Shown: positions 49,989 to 60,529 of the stretch, piece after piece | How positions within the stretch are numbered: position 1 is the stretch's first letter | How the letters are laid out: each line of letters opens with the position of its first letter | NCBI GenBank assembly: GCA_934045075.1 | Contig: OW203731.1 | Span: 13,339,062-13,403,061 of the forward strand | Source: Yponomeuta sedellus | Taxonomy: Eukaryota > Arthropoda > Insecta > Lepidoptera > Yponomeutidae | Direction of reading: 5' to 3' | Length of the DNA: 64,000 bases | The notes under the pieces: generated by a model | Seen by the model: only the letters and a program-made list of their open reading frames with translations | What the model was told of the DNA's origin: nothing | The model's database searches: none | Made by a program: the position numbers and the translations under genes

Positions 49989-50226
49989 TACACTATTTTT
50001 ATTTTTAATGCACTAACCCGTGCTGTAAGTAATGCAATTTGCTTAAGTCAGATGTCGCTGCCTGTACGTAATACAGAGAATATTGTAAAGAGGTTCGAAA
50101 TTTCACTGATGTCGTGAGTCGCCCATTGGCTCAATTGGTAGAGCGCTGGTACGGATAGCCAGAGGTTGCGGGTTCGAATCCCGGCATGGGTGAAATTTTT
50201 AGCCTCTAAATAGGTTTTTAAATTTT
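49989..50226 (-). mobile_element. SINE-T with twin-priming-type inversion and 13-bp TSD
   Basis: 49989-50023 is the terminal 35 bp of the tail in minus orientation (ACACTATTTTTATTTTTAAT to ACCCGTGCT). 50024-50226 is the upstream part in plus orientation (GTAAGTAATGCAATTTGCTT, head at 50130, B box GGTTCGAATCC, AAATAGGTTTTTAAATT). The inverted part ends where the sense part begins in the consensus, with only a few bases lost. TTAGCTACCTTAG flanks exactly (49976-49988, 50227-50239). Confidence 0.92.
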
Positions 50227-50439
50227 TTAGCTACCTTAGCTTAGCTGGGCGGACTGACGATAGACGGGCGAAGGCAGCAACCTTAAGGCACTTCGAGGTG
50301 CTCACTAGCGCCACCAATGGACAAAAATCATAACTTCGAGTGGAATAAAGTCGCATGGCTTATCGTCCGACATTGTCAGTGTAGTGTGTCGCAACCCTAA
50401 TAGTGCTTTGTGATAGCTGATTGAGGGTAGTCTGAAACC

Positions 50440-50550
50440 TCATCAGTCGAAGATGCGAACGGGTGCCAGCCATCAGTCTTCTCGTGACCACGATGACTGT
50501 AACGTCGTCGAAACGTCGAGGTAAAATAGCAATAAATTACTACGCGATTA
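50440..50550 (+). repeat. Repeat D-like fragment, diverged
   Basis: CGTGACCACGATGACTGTAA, CGTCGTCGAAACGTCGAGGT, AATAAATTACTACGCGATTA: the same layout as 54945-55040 with substitutions. Confidence 0.55.
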
Positions 50551-50662
50551 AGCCCCGAAAATATTGTAACTAAAAATCATAACTTGTTTTATAATAGGTT
50601 TTTTTTTTCAAAAAGTAAACATCATCCCACTATGACAGCTATTTTTGTAATCTACAGAATCT

Positions 50663-50815
50663 CCGGCTTGATAACTTCGAACATTAAGGCCCGCCTCTGT
50701 CTTACAATCCTCCACCAACCCGGACTTGGCCTCCGTGGTGGAGTATGGCCTAACCTTCCTGCTGTGCAGGAAGAGACCCGTGCCCCAGCAGTGGGGACAT
50801 ACAAGGGTTGATATC
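50663..50815 (+). mobile_element. 5S-SINE subfamily A, 3' half
   Basis: CCGGCTTGATAACTTCGAAC, CTTACAATCCTCCACCAACC, GGAGTATGGCCTAACCTTCC, CAGTGGGGACATACAAGGGT, TGATATCAAAG. No head. Confidence 0.88.
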
Positions 50816-50816
50816 A

Positions 50817-51476
50817 AAGCGTCTATCTGTTGCCGTTATTAATATGGAACATAAAACAGGAAAAAGGGGATGTAACTAAAAAAGTAAATAAAATCCACGG
50901 CGTGTCACTTTCAGTATGCATTGCAACTGACTCATGACCTTCTAAATATAGTATTTTGTGAAGTATAATTTAAAAAAAAATCTTAGTTCGATACTACTAA
51001 AATAAATCTTAAAACATGCCTACATGTTTTAAATTTTTTATATTTCTAGTCGTATCACCCCGGTATAGCCAAAATATTTGTTTGCAAAGTTTCCCCTAAC
51101 TTAGCTGAATCTCTAATCAGCTTATAAAATAGTGCTAAAAACGTTCTTTAATTCGGGCTATCATTTTCAAAATTTAAAAAACGTCACCCATTATTGAAAT
51201 TTTCCTAATTTTTTGGCATTGTGGTTATATACTCTTTGATTACTACTTTACATTTCAACTAGAACGGACTACATAAATGTTCCTTTACCTGCTTTTTATT
51301 AATCTGTTTTTAATCAAGTTTTTTTTTGTTTCTCGTTATAAATAAAACACAGAGTGGAAGTCGTTCCAGTTTATTATTTATAAAACGTTTTACAACTTCA
51401 CAGTATGTTTGTCTGTTTCTCAATTGCACCGTAATTTCTAAATTTTCCAACAGATTCCTAGTGAATTCTTGATGAC
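50817..51476. other. Unassigned AT-rich stretch
   Basis: Nothing recognised; the 72-aa minus ORF at 51310-51528 ends inside SINE-T. Confidence 0.4.
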
Positions 51477-51490
51477 GAGAGGATTCTATT

Positions 51491-51775
51491 ATATTTATTT
51501 TTAATGCACTAACCTGTGCTAAGGACACTTTTAAAAAACCTATTTAGAGGCTAAAAATTCCACCTATGCCGAGACTCGAACCCGCGACCTCTGGCTATCC
51601 GTGCCAGCGCTCTTTCCAACTGAGCTAATGGGTGACTCACCGGCATCAGTGAAATTTCGAACCTCTTTACAATATTCTCTGTATTACGTACAGGCAGCGA
51701 CATCTGGCTGAAGTAATTTGCATCACTTGCAGCCCCGAGTACCTACTTTGCAGTTAGGTTTTACATCGAAATATA
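51491..51775 (-). mobile_element. SINE-T, simple single-unit insertion with 14-bp TSD
   Basis: On the minus strand from GATGTAAAACCTAACTGCAA through GAGGTTCGAAATTTCACTGA, the tRNA-like head (ACCCATTAGCTCAGTTGGAA, GCTGGCACGGATAGCC, B box GGTTCGAGTCTC), to GGTTAGTGCATTAAAAATAA. GAGAGGATTCTATT flanks exactly (51477-51490, 51776-51789). This defines the normal unit: a 5' leader of ~130 bp precedes the tRNA-like region. Confidence 0.93.
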
Positions 51776-51789
51776 GAGAGGATTCTATT

Positions 51790-52266
51790 TACTCTCTTTG
51801 CTTTGACCATAAAGATACGGTTATAAGTTCAGAAAGGAAAGATTAATGTGCTGTTGACGATATCTTTAGGCTTAAGGGATTTACCTTCACATTTGAGCAC
51901 CGCAACGATGTCCCCAATATCCTTATAATAGTTCAAATCCCGCTCTCCCAACTCTCACGGAAGCCATGCAAAATATCTTCTGATGGACTTTTAATGCAGA
52001 CAATTGATGTGACTTACTGAGGCCTGGGAGGCAAGAAGCGTAACTCGATTTGAAAACCGTGAAGGCAAATCAAACATGCAACTGATGGATATCATAATTA
52101 TGTAGCTAACTTCGCCTAAGATCCCACCGTAACTCATTACTGTATTAAGCTCAATAGAGAGCTATAGTGAGTATAAGAAAAAAGTCTGGTAAGACCAGAT
52201 AAATCAATTTATTAGGATTGAATTTCAGAAATCGATAATTTATTTCATCGCAAATAATTTACGTTC
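51790..52266. other. Unassigned stretch
   Basis: No recognised feature. Confidence 0.4.
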
Positions 52267-52267
52267 T

Positions 52268-52800
52268 GTTTCATCATCAACCCATTACGTCCTCACCGAG
52301 GGGCACGGGTCTATTCCCTGAGGAAGGAATAGGCCATACTCCACCACAGGGGCCAAGTCAGGATTGGTGAAGGCTTGCAAGACTAGTGGCTGGTCTTACT
52401 GTCAGAAGCTTTCAAGCCGCCCTAAGGCCTCCGGCTTGGCCTAACGATTGCCAGCTATCGACGGCAAGACCTCTTACGAAGAAGGTCAAACACATGACCA
52501 AAGACTCATTGTGTTCAATTACTAATTTGATATTCTATTTTGGTTTCCTAGCAACTGTTGTTTATATTGTGTCTTCACTAGTAAATATTATGTCATCGTG
52601 AACGAAACACACGTTTTTCCTTATTTTTATTTAAAGGGACCAACTGCTTAGTGTGCCTTGCGAAGCACGGAACCGCTCGGAAAATTGTCACTAGCGTTAG
52701 TCATAGACGGCCACTCATCCAGGCCCGGAACGCGTCCTATGTTGCTTAACCTACGTCATCGTTTAAGATCACTCAAGCAGCCGGGGCTACGAGTGAAACG
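52268..52800 (-). mobile_element. 5S-SINE subfamily B, split by a 170-bp insert
   Basis: 52268-52462 is the 3' half (TCATCATCAACCCATTACGT to GGCCTAACGATTGCCAGCTA); 52636-52800 is the 5' half with, on the minus strand, GTAGGTTAAGCAACATAGGA and CCTGGATGAGTGGCCGTCTA (5S-like). The insert 52463-52635 is AT-rich, without ends I recognise. The tail TTGATGATGAA is RTE-like. Confidence 0.8.
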
Positions 52801-53291
52801 TTCTGTTTGATGAATGCTGCATTCGGGCCGTATTTGTAGCGGAGAAATGGCAGCGGGCAGAAAAACTTCAATTATTTCAAACATCATAAACTTAATACAT
52901 CAGCAGAGCCTATACGACAACCCTCCATGATTGCCATCAATAACTCCTAAAGTCGAAACATTAGTTATTTTTCTTACACATGATGGAAATACATTATGAG
53001 TGCAAAATGTGAACATCATTTTATTTTTATCTATTTAGTAAACCCACAGCACAAGTTAATAAATATTCACTGTTATAAATATTATTTGTCTTTGGCCAAT
53101 TACGATGCGAAATTGCGAAAAATGCAAAATTACGATTAATTGCGTTTTTAATCGACTTTAAAAAAGGAGGGCGTTCTTCGACGCCTATATTCCTTTTTTG
53201 TCATTAGTTGTGCGACGAATTTTTTTTCTAACGTATTTAGGACAAGATAATTTGTCAAAAAGACAGTATATAATTATCATACTTACTAGTA
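52801..53291. other. Unassigned stretch
   Basis: No recognised repeat except a TTTAATCGACTTTAAAAAAG block near 53150, which resembles 39355. Confidence 0.4.
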
Positions 53292-53377
53292 TAGTCGACA
53301 GCACCACGATCACTGCACACTGTACTCAACCTCAACTTCGTAATTAATCTTGAAAGTTAATCGCTTGTCGTCTGTAC
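53292..53377. mobile_element. Mini-MITE (TAGTCGACAGCA ends)
   Basis: TAGTCGACAGCACCACGATC pairs imperfectly with TTAATCGCTTGTCGTCTGTA. Interior CTCAACCTCAACTTCG. Similar to 29607-29682. Confidence 0.5.
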
Positions 53378-53464
53378 ATTAGCATTAGCACTGTGGCCTA
53401 CAGACAATAAATATTTTTATTTACATTTATCTATACATCGAAGAACTGAATTTACCAACTTTTA

Positions 53465-53891
53465 AAAACCTATTTAGAGGCTAAAAATTCGAATCCCGGC
53501 ATGGGTGAAATTTTTAGCCTCTAAATAGGTTTTTTAAATTTGTTCCTTAGCACGGGTTAGTGCATTAAAAATAAAAATAGTATAATCATGTGGGTACAGT
53601 GATATCATTCCGATGTTAAAACCTAACTGCAAAGTAGGTAGTCGGGGCTGTAAGTAATGCAATTTGCTTAAGTCAGATGTCGCTGCCTGTACGTAATACA
53701 GAGAATAGTGTAAAGAGGTTCGAAATTTCACTGATGCCGTGAGTCGCCCATTGGCTCAATTGGTAGAGCGCTGGCACGGATAGCCAGAGGTTGCGGGTTC
53801 GAATCCCGGCATGGGTGAAATTTTTAGCCTCTAAATAGGTTTTTAAATTTGTTCCTTAGCACGGGTTAGTGCATTAAAAATAAAAATAGTA
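53465..53891 (+). mobile_element. SINE-T: partial dimer with inverted 5' end and 13-bp TSD
   Basis: Order: a 25-bp inverted tail piece (AAAACCTATTTAGAGGCTAA), then plus-oriented CGAATCCCGGCATGGGTGAA with a full tail, then a complete unit (TATAATCATGTGGGTACAGT, head at 53745, B box GGTTCGAATCC, tail). TTACCAACTTTTA flanks exactly (53452-53464, 53892-53904). The two tails are nearly identical. Confidence 0.93.
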
Positions 53892-53904
53892 TTACCAACT
53901 TTTA

Positions 53905-54170
53905 TTAACACCCGTCGTCTATAAGAGTAAACACACATGATTTGCTCGCCACCAGTCATTATTTTAACACACCACTAATAAGGAACAGCGCGCAAAAACT
54001 TGGGTATGGGTATCTGCGAGCGCCGTCCATTCCTCTATTCCACTAGACAAAGCGCAAAACAAAAGAATAAAAGCAGTTATTACAGCCATTAACAAACCTT
54101 GCCCGTTTTATTACAAGAAAAACTATCAACAAATACCTAGCGGAGACAATACACTCACTTAGCTGGCCGG
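53905..54170. other. Single-copy-looking stretch
   Basis: No repeat recognised. Confidence 0.4.
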
Positions 54171-54301
54171 CTTAAGTGGCTCACAGACGGTTTTCTTAAT
54201 TTCTTAACCACTACACTCGCACAGCAGGATGAAATTAAGAAAACATTCGCCACATTAAGTGGCCAGTATTTATGCTTATATTTGTATGTGTGGTTAAGTG
54301 G
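54171..54301. promoter_or_regulatory. Cluster of four TTAAGTGG sites (NK-2/Runx-like)
   Basis: CTTAAGTGGC (54171), its inverse CTTAACCACT (54203-54212), TTAAGTGG (54255) and TGTGGTTAAGTGG (54289-54301). TYAAGTG is the known NK-2 class homeodomain site and TGTGGTTA a Runx-type site. No repeat family explains them. A regulatory role is inferred only. Confidence 0.3.
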
Positions 54302-54696
54302 CGGAGTTGTGTTGTAGCCCCACACGTGGACGCTTCCAGGGGCAAGGTCGATTTCGCACTCGGCCGGTTTACCGTGTTTTGGTGCTTAATCGGGCTGAAG
54401 ACTGTTCGTCTGGCCGACGCACTGTCTAATGAAATGTGCTCGAAGGAAGGAGGGTTGAAGTTTCAGCCACCCCGATCTAATTAGACGCGAGTTCTGAGCT
54501 GTTAATATCCCAGCATTTGTTTTCGACACCGCTCCTCTAAAGTAGTGGAAAAACTTCGGCACAAAAAGCATTTTAGTTTTCGAGACAAAATAAGTTAAGT
54601 ATTGTAGACTTTTAGTCCGGATCTACTTACGGGTGTTGTTATATCGGAAAAGTCCGACCAGGTTTCGCTCCGATTCGCAGAGCTTACTCATGGTGA
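54302..54696. other. Single-copy-looking stretch
   Basis: ORFs of 70 and 61 aa on opposite strands overlap and lack motifs. Confidence 0.4.
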
Positions 54697-54845
54697 GCAG
54701 ATACTTATTTATAAAACATGTACAGATATAGAGTAAAGTTGGCGGCCTTATTGCTAAAAGCAATGTCTTCCAGTCAACCTTATGGCTGAAAGTTGCTGAA
54801 GGAAATGAGAGGCGGGTAGTGGGTGCAAATATGAATATATTATTA
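54697..54845 (-). mobile_element. LINE 3'-UTR fragment
   Basis: GTTGGCGGCCTTATTGCTAA, AGCAATGTCTTCCAGTCAAC, GAAAGTTGCTGAAGGAAATG and GAATATATTATTATAC: the 21635-21760 segment inverted. Confidence 0.7.
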
Positions 54846-54944
54846 TACTACTTATATAAATAACAATACACCTACATACAGTTACGTATATAGTTATGAT
54901 AAACATAGAGAAATAAGTTACAATAACAATTAATGTTCGGTAGC

Positions 54945-55105
54945 GTTACAGTTGCCGTGGTCTCGGGTCTACCCGAACTGCAGCGTTACAGTTGCCGAAA
55001 CGTCGGAAAATAAGGGAATTACGTTTTACCTAATAAATAATAGCGATTTGACCCGTTTAATATATAACTATGTTTAAGTACCGCGAATCATTAACAAATA
55101 CTTTC
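54945..55105 (+). repeat. Repeat D, longest direct copy
   Basis: GCGTTACAGTTGCCGTGGTC, CGGGTCTACCCGAACTGCAG, the core GCCGAAACGTCGG (54994-55006), GGAATTACGTTTTACCTAAT, AGCGATTTGACCCGTTTAAT, ATATAACTATG and ACCGCGAATCATTAACAAAT. GCGTTACAGTTGCCG occurs twice, in direct order. Confidence 0.78.
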
Positions 55106-55548
55106 CACTCCAGTTCTAAATACTCATCGTAAGAGTAAAGCGTTATCATTAAGGCAATATTATCATGGAGCGTTTTACGAGCAACGAAAACACGTAGAGA
55201 AAACAGACATTATCTTTGCCATAGCACTATTTTCTCTAAGGAAACTCCTTAAGCGCCGACGTCTTAGCGTCCAGCCAGGAAAGTAATAAAGAGCGCAGGC
55301 TTCCACGTTCATTAATTAACCTACTCTGCGGCTATCTCTCTCACACTTAAGCAAACAGTTTGTAAATGAGCGGCGCCTCTCCTCGCACCAGCTTTTCGCA
55401 AAAATTAACCACTACATGTCCTAGTTAAGGTCAAGTCCTCGATTAACGACGAAGACCCACTTCAGTGTTTTGTGTGTTTGTGTCGAGTTGGTGCCTCCAC
55501 AAAGGAATCCGTTTGCTTTAAGCAAATGATTTTCATAGCTGGATGAAA
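55106..55548. other. Single-copy-looking stretch
   Basis: No recognised feature. Confidence 0.4.
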
Positions 55549-55561
55549 CAAAATATTTTTT

Positions 55562-55775
55562 ATATTCTTTTTAATGCACTAACCCGTGCTAAGGACAATT
55601 CTAAAAACCTATTTAGAGGCTAAAAATTCCACCCATGCCGGGACTCGAACCCGCGACCTCTGGCTAACCGTGCCAGCGCTCTCCCAACTGAGATTTCAAA
55701 ATTTCTCGAAATTTCACTGATTGTGAAATTTCACGAAATTTCACACGTGACTGATTTAGCCTTTAAATAGGTTTG
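55562..55775 (-). mobile_element. SINE-T with inverted 5' end and 13-bp TSD
   Basis: The tail and head in minus orientation (TTAATGCACTAACCCGTGCT to AGCGCTCTCCCAACTGAG), then a GAAATTTC-rich mini-palindrome region (TTTCTCGAAATTTCACTGAT, GTGAAATTTCACGAAATTTC), then a plus-oriented tail piece TTAGCCTTTAAATAGGTTTG. CAAAATATTTTTT flanks (55549-55561, 55776-55788). Confidence 0.88.
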
Positions 55776-55814
55776 CAAAATATTTTTTTGCACATTAAAA
55801 GCAGGTTTTTTTTT

Positions 55815-55872
55815 GTAGCCTATATACGTTCCACTGCAGGGCATAGGGCTTCTCTCAAAAAGAGAGAGCAGA
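55815..55872 (-). mobile_element. SINE-P tail fragment
   Basis: TTTGTAGCCTATATACGTTC, CCACTGCAGGGCATAGGGCT, TCTCTCAAAAAGAGAGAG. Confidence 0.65.
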
Positions 55873-57060
55873 TTGTTTATTTGTATATATACATCACACT
55901 ACCATTACAGGCTTACCTAATTCGATAGTGCAGGAACATTAAATTACAATTAGTTGCAAAATCAAACTATAAACTAACACTAGGTACATCATTAAACTTA
56001 TAACTAAAATTGTAAATATAAATATTGTAATATAACATAGAAAATTACAAAACACCTAAACAGAAAATGTAATAAACAAACTATCCCATTACGGTTTTGT
56101 GGAATACTTTTAACAGAAAAGGACGCACTCTAAAACAATGTTCAATCTTTTATGAAAAACACTAGCAGGAGACCTGGCTTTTAGATACATTAGAATGAAG
56201 GCAAATTATATTATTAAAAAAAAAATACTCCGTTGGTATGTAGCACTTTCATACGGTCCCTGCCTCAACGATTTTTTCTTACATTGAAGTATCTAATCAT
56301 AAGTACTTCTCCTTAACTTTTACTATCACACATGGGCACAGAGAATGCATATGCACGTGCGACCCCAGAACCACATCATCGTAACAGCCGCACCCGTTTA
56401 CCGAAAATAGCGTTAATTGACACCAGCACAAGATTTGATTTTCAATTGCCACTTTCTATTTAGTGGTCACGTATGGTTGCTTTCCTTCCTATCCTGTAGT
56501 AATAAATCTTCAACTCCTCGTAATTACAATGTTGGTGTCGGTTGTGTGTTTCCATTAACGGCCTAGACATACAAGAAAACTGTTTGCTTCATTAAATTGT
56601 GCTCTGTATTTGATTTAATCATTCCGTCCAACTTCTTCTCACTCAGAGCTTAATTACTTACTATCTGCAAGAGTCATTATGTGTTCCTAATATCGACGCA
56701 GGTATTTCTACGGGAGATGAGTATTATTCAGAGTTGTATGGGTCCGCCTTTGCCCTGAAGACTGATAAAGTTTTCGCGAAAACCAAAATTACTCCTAAAA
56801 AAAGTAAAACCGGTAGTTCCATGACGTGGCATACGCTCTCATTACAGGAAAGCGTCACATCCTACAGCCATTCATGCTCAGTCTCCGGCACCGCAGGAAT
56901 TCTATCCAAATTTACTTATCAGCCAGCTTCGCTTCCGTAGCGACGGCGATAAATTTACTTTCATCCCTTTCGCTGCGCGGCGCAGCCTAATTGGCATACA
57001 TCAATAGCTTGAAAAATTGTAATTTTAAAAAAATATTTGCATATTCTAATTTTCTACTCA
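55873..57060. other. Single-copy-looking stretch
   Basis: No recognised repeat or gene. The 68-aa ORF at 56734 has no motif. Confidence 0.4.
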
Positions 57061-57099
57061 AACACGTTTGAAACGCTGGCTGGAATGCGAGCATCAGAA

Positions 57100-57530
57100 A
57101 AGCAATAAATTTTCAAATTTAGAAGACAGTGACACGTCAAATAGTTGTCGGGATCGCAGTCTGTCCCTGTCACGCGCGTAGGGCGGTGGCGCGCTTGGGC
57201 GGGCGATATGCAAATGCCTAGATTCGTGGTTGTGAGCTCGCGAGGCTGTGTGCGTGCCATGTACCATTGGCGGCGCTAGAACGGCCAACTTCGCCTTCAG
57301 TTACGGTTGTTTTTCGTTCCGCTGTTAATTAACTTCCGTATATTCTCAACGTAACTTTTCTCATCCCGTTCTCTTTAGTTACACTTTTTTCTTCTGCCCT
57401 CCTTCATTACCGTTTACGCTCAGGACTGTTAAATGTGAAATACTAACGGAAAGTTTTGTGATGCAATTAGTGCACTTTAAAATATGTGAGATGTTGTGAT
57501 CGTTTTTTTCGGAGCTTAGGGGTAAGCGTG
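57100..57530. promoter_or_regulatory. GC-rich promoter-like block with octamer and donor-like site
   Basis: 57120-57290 is GC- and CpG-rich (CACGCGCGTAGGGCGGTGGC, GGGCGGGCGA), includes ATGCAAAT (57209-57216, a POU octamer), an inverted CCAAT box (ATTGG near 57266) and TTCAGTTACG, an arthropod initiator match, near 57298. Further on, TTAGGGGTAAGCGT (GTAAGC at 57522) resembles a 5' splice site. Together they would fit a plus-strand promoter and a non-coding first exon of ~220 bp. No repeat explains the block. Confidence 0.35.
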
Positions 57531-59754
57531 TTTGATATTGAATTAAAGGCTTTATTTATTATAATAATAAAGCCGTTTCAGTTGCTATCAGAGTTTTCAT
57601 GGCACAAAGTCGACAGTAATTCTTAACGTCACGGCAATAAAACCAGTAACCAGCGAGGTAATGCATAACCCCTTTGTTATGGGAATGCCGTAATGTTACA
57701 TGGAGTTACTTACTTCGCACAAAATGTTACTTTTACTGCTTAAAGAGTGAGTCTTTACGAGCTTTAAAATAAATTACTCACTCTTAAAAGATAGTTGGCA
57801 TCCATACTTCGAACCGGGATGTTTAGTTCGCGATTAGTGCGAGCGAGAGATGAATAAAGACCCAGCTCATCGTGTGATCCCAATAATTATGGGTGTTTTG
57901 ACAACAATCTTGTTGGATAACCATAAAGTGGCAGCGGGAATGCTTGCGTGCACAGACGTAAGTACCGATTTTCGTGAATCTCGAAACATCGAGTCGGGGT
58001 AATTATAACCATAAAACATTTAGTGTTTTTGGCCCCCAAATGTCGATTATAAACCCATTAAACTTATTTGAGAACGACGTCTAAAAAGTCATAATCCGGC
58101 CATAAATCACGGCCCAATTACAGCTGTAAAAAGGCATAATAAAAACTATGGTACCGCGTAAACTTAATTCGGGACATGCTTCCACTGTTTTAATGTGTCT
58201 AATGATTGTGCGTCTGTGTTGGTGATTTGTAATGGACGTTTTTATATTCGCGAATCCGAGGCCTAGCACGCGACCAAATATTCCGTGTGCTGCACGTCAG
58301 AATGCAGCCTTAGTTGTTTTTCTGAGTGAAGTCGTAAAATACCCAAGGAGGAAATTAATCCCAGCCTTTAGGGCAGCACCAAACACCTTTTAATTGCTCC
58401 TTTGACAGACATTAACAGTCTCTTATCATGTAGCTTTTCGGGTGTTGCCGATGCCAAAGTGATGGCAATATACTTTTTATAGTTCAACCGGGGTGCTGTT
58501 TTTAATACTGGGCAATTTATTATTGCAACAGTCCGCTCTGAGGGCTGCAAATTAGAAAGTTTATGTGCCGATGACCGATGAGATGTAGTCGTAAATTATT
58601 GTTTATGTCCTCATTCTCAGTTTAGCGGCTCGCGAGATGCAATTTTTGAATTTAGAGGATGAGTGATTTTAATTACACCCTCAAGCATCTTTATTGATTT
58701 ATTGGTTATTAGTGGCCAGGAACTTTAAAAGTCTGCATAAGGTCAAGCATTGTTTTCTTTTAAAAAATGGTCAGTGACATTTGAATATTTCTTTTACACG
58801 TAAAAAACGGCCAGTATCATTCAAAAGGACAGTGCTCGCACGAAAAAGGATGAATAACAAAAGATATCAATGCTCAGATTGCTCAGACATAATAAAATAA
58901 ATGCAAAACTAAAATAAAATTAAAAAGAAAACAAATACAGCAGCGTGGATGGCAGGCGACGAAAAGTATTCGCCGAGGAATGCACTTTTGCATATACAAT
59001 GCCTTTTGTTTAGAGAAAGTATTCCACATTTTAACCTCCTGAGTGATTTATTATTTATTTTTATATGATTTATAGTGGTGCCGACCGCGGGTACAATGTC
59101 TTGCCTGCATCGGGCGGTAGCTTTCAGTTATTTTCTGTAGAATCGTAATACATAATTATTGTTTGAAAATAATATTATTTTTAGCCTAAGTGAATAGAAA
59201 CCCTAATATTTTGTAATTTTATAGTTTTATAGGTTATTCTAAAACCAACAATGTTATTCTTTTTATTGTAATAATATTTACAGTAAAAAGTAAAATAACA
59301 CCGATGGTTTTAGATTATTCTTTACGTTTTTTTTTACTTCAGTTTGATGTTAAACAAGAAGTGCTTTAATGGTAAAAAGTGACATCAATGTTTTTGAAAT
59401 AAGGACAAAGTTGAAACCTATGTTACGGATGGCTGACTTATCATGTACCAACGCTTTTTTAGAGGTAAGTAACAGATACTTTAGCCTTGTTCTGCAAAAT
59501 AAGCGAAGTTTCTAACCGTCAAACTCTAAGTATACGTGTTGATACTCATAATATCAAATACAACAATCGCAAAAAAATATCAATGAGCTACTTAAGTAAC
59601 TTTATGCTACTTAGATTGTAACCATAATTTACTGGTGTTTAAGAAATACTTTTTCATTTTCCCTTTTACATTTTCATAGTTCAAGAAATTGGAACGCAAA
59701 AATTATTGCAATCGAAATAATTTACATTGTTTGTTGATTGCTGCCTTCGGGTCT
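57531..59754. other. Single-copy-looking stretch
   Basis: The longest repeat-poor interval here. Short ORFs (60-62 aa) without motifs. Could be intronic if the 57.1-57.5 kb block is a real first exon. Confidence 0.4.
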
Positions 59755-59820
59755 AGTTGTAGTAAAGGAAAAGACAGCAAAAACATACTCCATTCAGACC
59801 ATCTTTTCTCAAATCATCAT
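59755..59820 (-). repeat. Repeat F fragment
   Basis: GTTGTAGTAAAGGAAAAGAC and GACCATCTTTTCTCAAATCA are the inverse of the repeat F 5' part. Confidence 0.45.
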
Positions 59821-60394
59821 AAATTCACGTGAGTTCAATCAACATAGCATTGCTAAAACATTCGTTACAATTCCTTCAAAAGTGAACATACGATTGTGGG
59901 TGACTGCATAATTACGGCTGTCGGTTCCAGTAGTATAAACTGTAGGATAAACGGCAACGCAAGCCTGCCTTGCCGATTATTCTACAGTTACAGGAGCTTA
60001 CTAACATTTTTAACCGGCTCCAAAAAAAGGAGGAAGTTCTCAGTTCAACTCGTATATTACTTTTTTTAATACACCATTATGGACGGCGATCACACGCAGA
60101 GAGAGAAAAGAAAGAAAACATTCATTCAATCATCGTTCACTATGTCATCTTCATTCACTCACTTGTGCAGTATTGCCAACAAAAACAATGAAAACACTAT
60201 TAGTCGCCAGACATGCGGACAGCACCCGTTCACGAACATAACGCCGGGGTCAGTCATCGCCAGTCTCGACCAGGGGCCGAATTATTCGCACCAAATCCTG
60301 TCGTAATCCTAACGTCTGCAGCAGTATTAGCATGGAGTTTGACATTTAGACAATTGGAATAGCTCAGGTTGTGATGACGTAATATAGGGGCAAA
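59821..60394. other. Unassigned stretch
   Basis: Two overlapping plus ORFs (73 and 75 aa) in different frames, no motif. Confidence 0.4.
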
Positions 60395-60529
60395 TTAGAG
60401 GGAGATAGGCGACCCGGCCACCACGCCACTATTCCCATGATCAGGGGAGCGAGTCTCTAAAATGCTTAATTTTTCAATTAAGTCACATCTGTACGGTAAT
60501 GGCAGTTTTATTGATACTATTGGTAGTCT

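Noticed and set aside
54945..55010. Hammerhead ribozyme (CGAAAC...GTC as in Penelope elements)
   Set aside because: The CGAAAC box is present, but there is no CTGATGA box at a fitting distance in any copy.
60079..60306. 75-aa plus ORF next to a 73-aa ORF in another frame
   Set aside because: Two overlapping open frames with no motif; AT-rich chance ORFs.
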